From assembly GCA_003566875.1 (NCBI GenBank), contig PXBQ01000217.1, forward strand, positions 1 through 8,195: DNA of 8,195 nucleotides, in the 5' to 3' direction. Below the pieces are notes generated by a model. The model worked only from the letters and a program-made list of their open reading frames with translations. It searched no databases and was not told the DNA's origin. Position 1 is the first letter of the stretch. Every line of letters begins with the position of its first letter. A program made the position numbers and the translations under genes. The stretch is from Spirochaetaceae bacterium. GTDB taxonomy: Bacteria; Spirochaetota; Spirochaetia; DSM-27196; PXBQ01. Below, piece after piece: positions 6,983 to 8,195 of the stretch.

Positions 6983-8195
6983 ATGAGTCAGGAGAACCGA
7001 AATAACGGTGTCCGAAATATAGCGATCATCGCGCACGTCGATCACGGCAAGACGACGCTCGTCGACGCGATGTTTCGCCGGAGCGGACTGTTTCGCGAAG
7101 GCGCCGTCCTGGAAGAGCGCGTAATGGACCGCATGGATCTCGAGCGCGAGCGTGGCATCACGATCGCGGCGAAGAACTGCGCGGTCGCGTGGAACGGCGT
7201 GAAGATCAATATTATCGATACGCCCGGCCACGCCGATTTTGGTGGTGAAGTCGAGCGCGCGCTTTCGATGGTCGACGGTGCGCTTTTGATCGTCGACGCC
7301 GCGGAGGGTCCGCTCCCGCAGACGCGGTTCGTTCTGCGAAAGACGCTCCAGCTCGGACTGCGCGTCATCGTCGTGATCAACAAGATCGACCGCAAAGACG
7401 CGCGTCCGCACGTCGTGCTCGACGAAGTCTCGAGCCTCTTCATCGATCTCGACGCGACCGACGCGCAGATGGAGTTCCCGCACGTCTACGCGATCGCGCG
7501 CGACGGCATCGCGCAGCGCACCGTGGAAGAAGAAGGGCGCGATCTCTCGGTGCTGCTCGACATGATCGTCGACGAGATTCCCGGTCCGATCGTGAAAGAC
7601 GATTCGCCGTTTCAGATGCTCGTCTCGGACCTGGGGTACTCGGACTACCTCGGCCGGCTCGCGATCGGCCGCGTCTCGAACAGGGCGATCAAGGCGAACG
7701 ACATGCTCGTGCGCATCGACGCCGCCGCCACGCAGCAGCCGCTCAAGGTTTCGCGGCTTCAGGTGTACGAAGGCGTCTCGATCGTCGAGGCGGCGACGGT
7801 CGAGCCCGGCGACATCGCGGTGTTGTCCGGGATCGACGAGGTGCATATCGGCGACACGATCTGCACGCGCGACGATCCCAAACCGATGAAGCGGATCGTC
7901 GTCGACGAGCCGACGGTCTCGATGCTGTTCGCGCGGAACAGCTCGCCGTTCGCCGGACGCGAGGGCCGGTACGTCCAGGGAACGAAGCTGCGCGAGCGGC
8001 TCATGAAAGAAACGCTTCGTAACGTCTCGCTCGTGATCGACGACGCACCGGAGCGCGAAGGCGTCGTCGTGAAAGGGCGCGGCGAGTTCCAGATGGCGAT
8101 TCTGATCGAGACGATGCGCCGCGAAGGCTACGAGATGTGCGTCGGCCGGCCCGAAGTGATCTACCGGAAAGAGAACGGCAAGGTACTCGAGCCGA
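6983..8195 (+). CDS. bipA: BipA/TypA translational GTPase (3' end outside window)
   Basis: The ATG is preceded by GAGGAG (6973-6978), a strong ribosome-binding site 4 nt upstream. The 404 visible residues cover about two thirds of a BipA protein of roughly 600 residues. The GTPase domain has G1 AHVDHGKTT (17-25), G2 RGITI (57-61), G3 DTPGH (79-83) and G4 NKID (133-136). Domain II follows from about 206 and domain III from about 307, with GRGEF (365-369) and MRREGYE (378-384), which separate BipA from EF-G and LepA. BipA binds the 70S ribosome and supports 50S assembly and growth under stress or cold. The G5 region reads YAIAR (169-173), where the family usually has YASAL, and GRGEFQM replaces the common GRGELHL. 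Codons end in C or G more often than in the ankyrin gene, as expected for a well-expressed housekeeping gene. Confidence 0.96.
   Translation, partial: MSQENRNNGVRNIAIIAHVDHGKTTLVDAMFRRSGLFREGAVLEERVMDRMDLERERGITIAAKNCAVAWNGVKINIIDTPGHADFGGEVERALSMVDGALLIVDAAEGPLPQTRFVLRKTLQLGLRVIVVINKIDRKDARPHVVLDEVSSLFIDLDATDAQMEFPHVYAIARDGIAQRTVEEEGRDLSVLLDMIVDEIPGPIVKDDSPFQMLVSDLGYSDYLGRLAIGRVSNRAIKANDMLVRIDAAATQQPLKVSRLQVYEGVSIVEAATVEPGDIAVLSGIDEVHIGDTICTRDDPKPMKRIVVDEPTVSMLFARNSSPFAGREGRYVQGTKLRERLMKETLRNVSLVIDDAPEREGVVVKGRGEFQMAILIETMRREGYEMCVGRPEVIYRKENGKVLEP

Noticed and set aside
6797..7846. 349-codon open frame on the minus strand, opposite bipA
   Set aside because: It is antisense to an unmistakable BipA sequence. 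Its length comes from the C/G-ending codon bias of bipA, and the product has no recognisable domain.

Overview
The window comes from a bacterium of fairly high GC content. A large membrane sensor, an exported cysteine-free SUMF1-fold protein and an ankyrin-repeat lipoprotein next to bipA would suit a free-living spirochaete. That is an inference from gene style, since no rRNA or other marker is present. The window contains four protein genes, two of them cut by the window edges, and no RNA gene, insertion sequence or CRISPR array was seen.

Left third, minus strand (1-2751): one uninterrupted reading frame, still open at the left edge (917 codons visible). Read in order it gives a PHP phosphoesterase domain, a transmembrane helix, a periplasmic Cache sensor domain, a second transmembrane helix, a PAS domain, two CBS domains and a DUF294/GlnD-like nucleotidyltransferase. 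This is the most unusual object in the window. It joins a candidate hydrolase and a candidate nucleotidyltransferase in one membrane receptor with an extracytoplasmic sensor and two kinds of intracellular sensor, and no kinase or cyclase output is seen.

Middle (2752-6907): a 105-bp divergent intergenic region holds candidate overlapping promoters. It leads into two genes on the plus strand, 34 bp apart and probably co-transcribed. The first encodes an exported protein with two SUMF1/FGE-sulfatase domains joined by a Glu-Pro linker; it has no cysteine, and its second domain lacks about 36 residues. The second encodes an 857-residue lipoprotein made almost entirely of about 23 ankyrin repeats behind an acidic, proline-rich spacer. 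Together they look like an envelope pair of binding or scaffold proteins.

Right end (6983-8195): the first 404 codons of bipA/typA, a ribosome-associated GTPase, with a strong Shine-Dalgarno sequence and more C/G-ending codons than its neighbours. It is probably an independent housekeeping gene.
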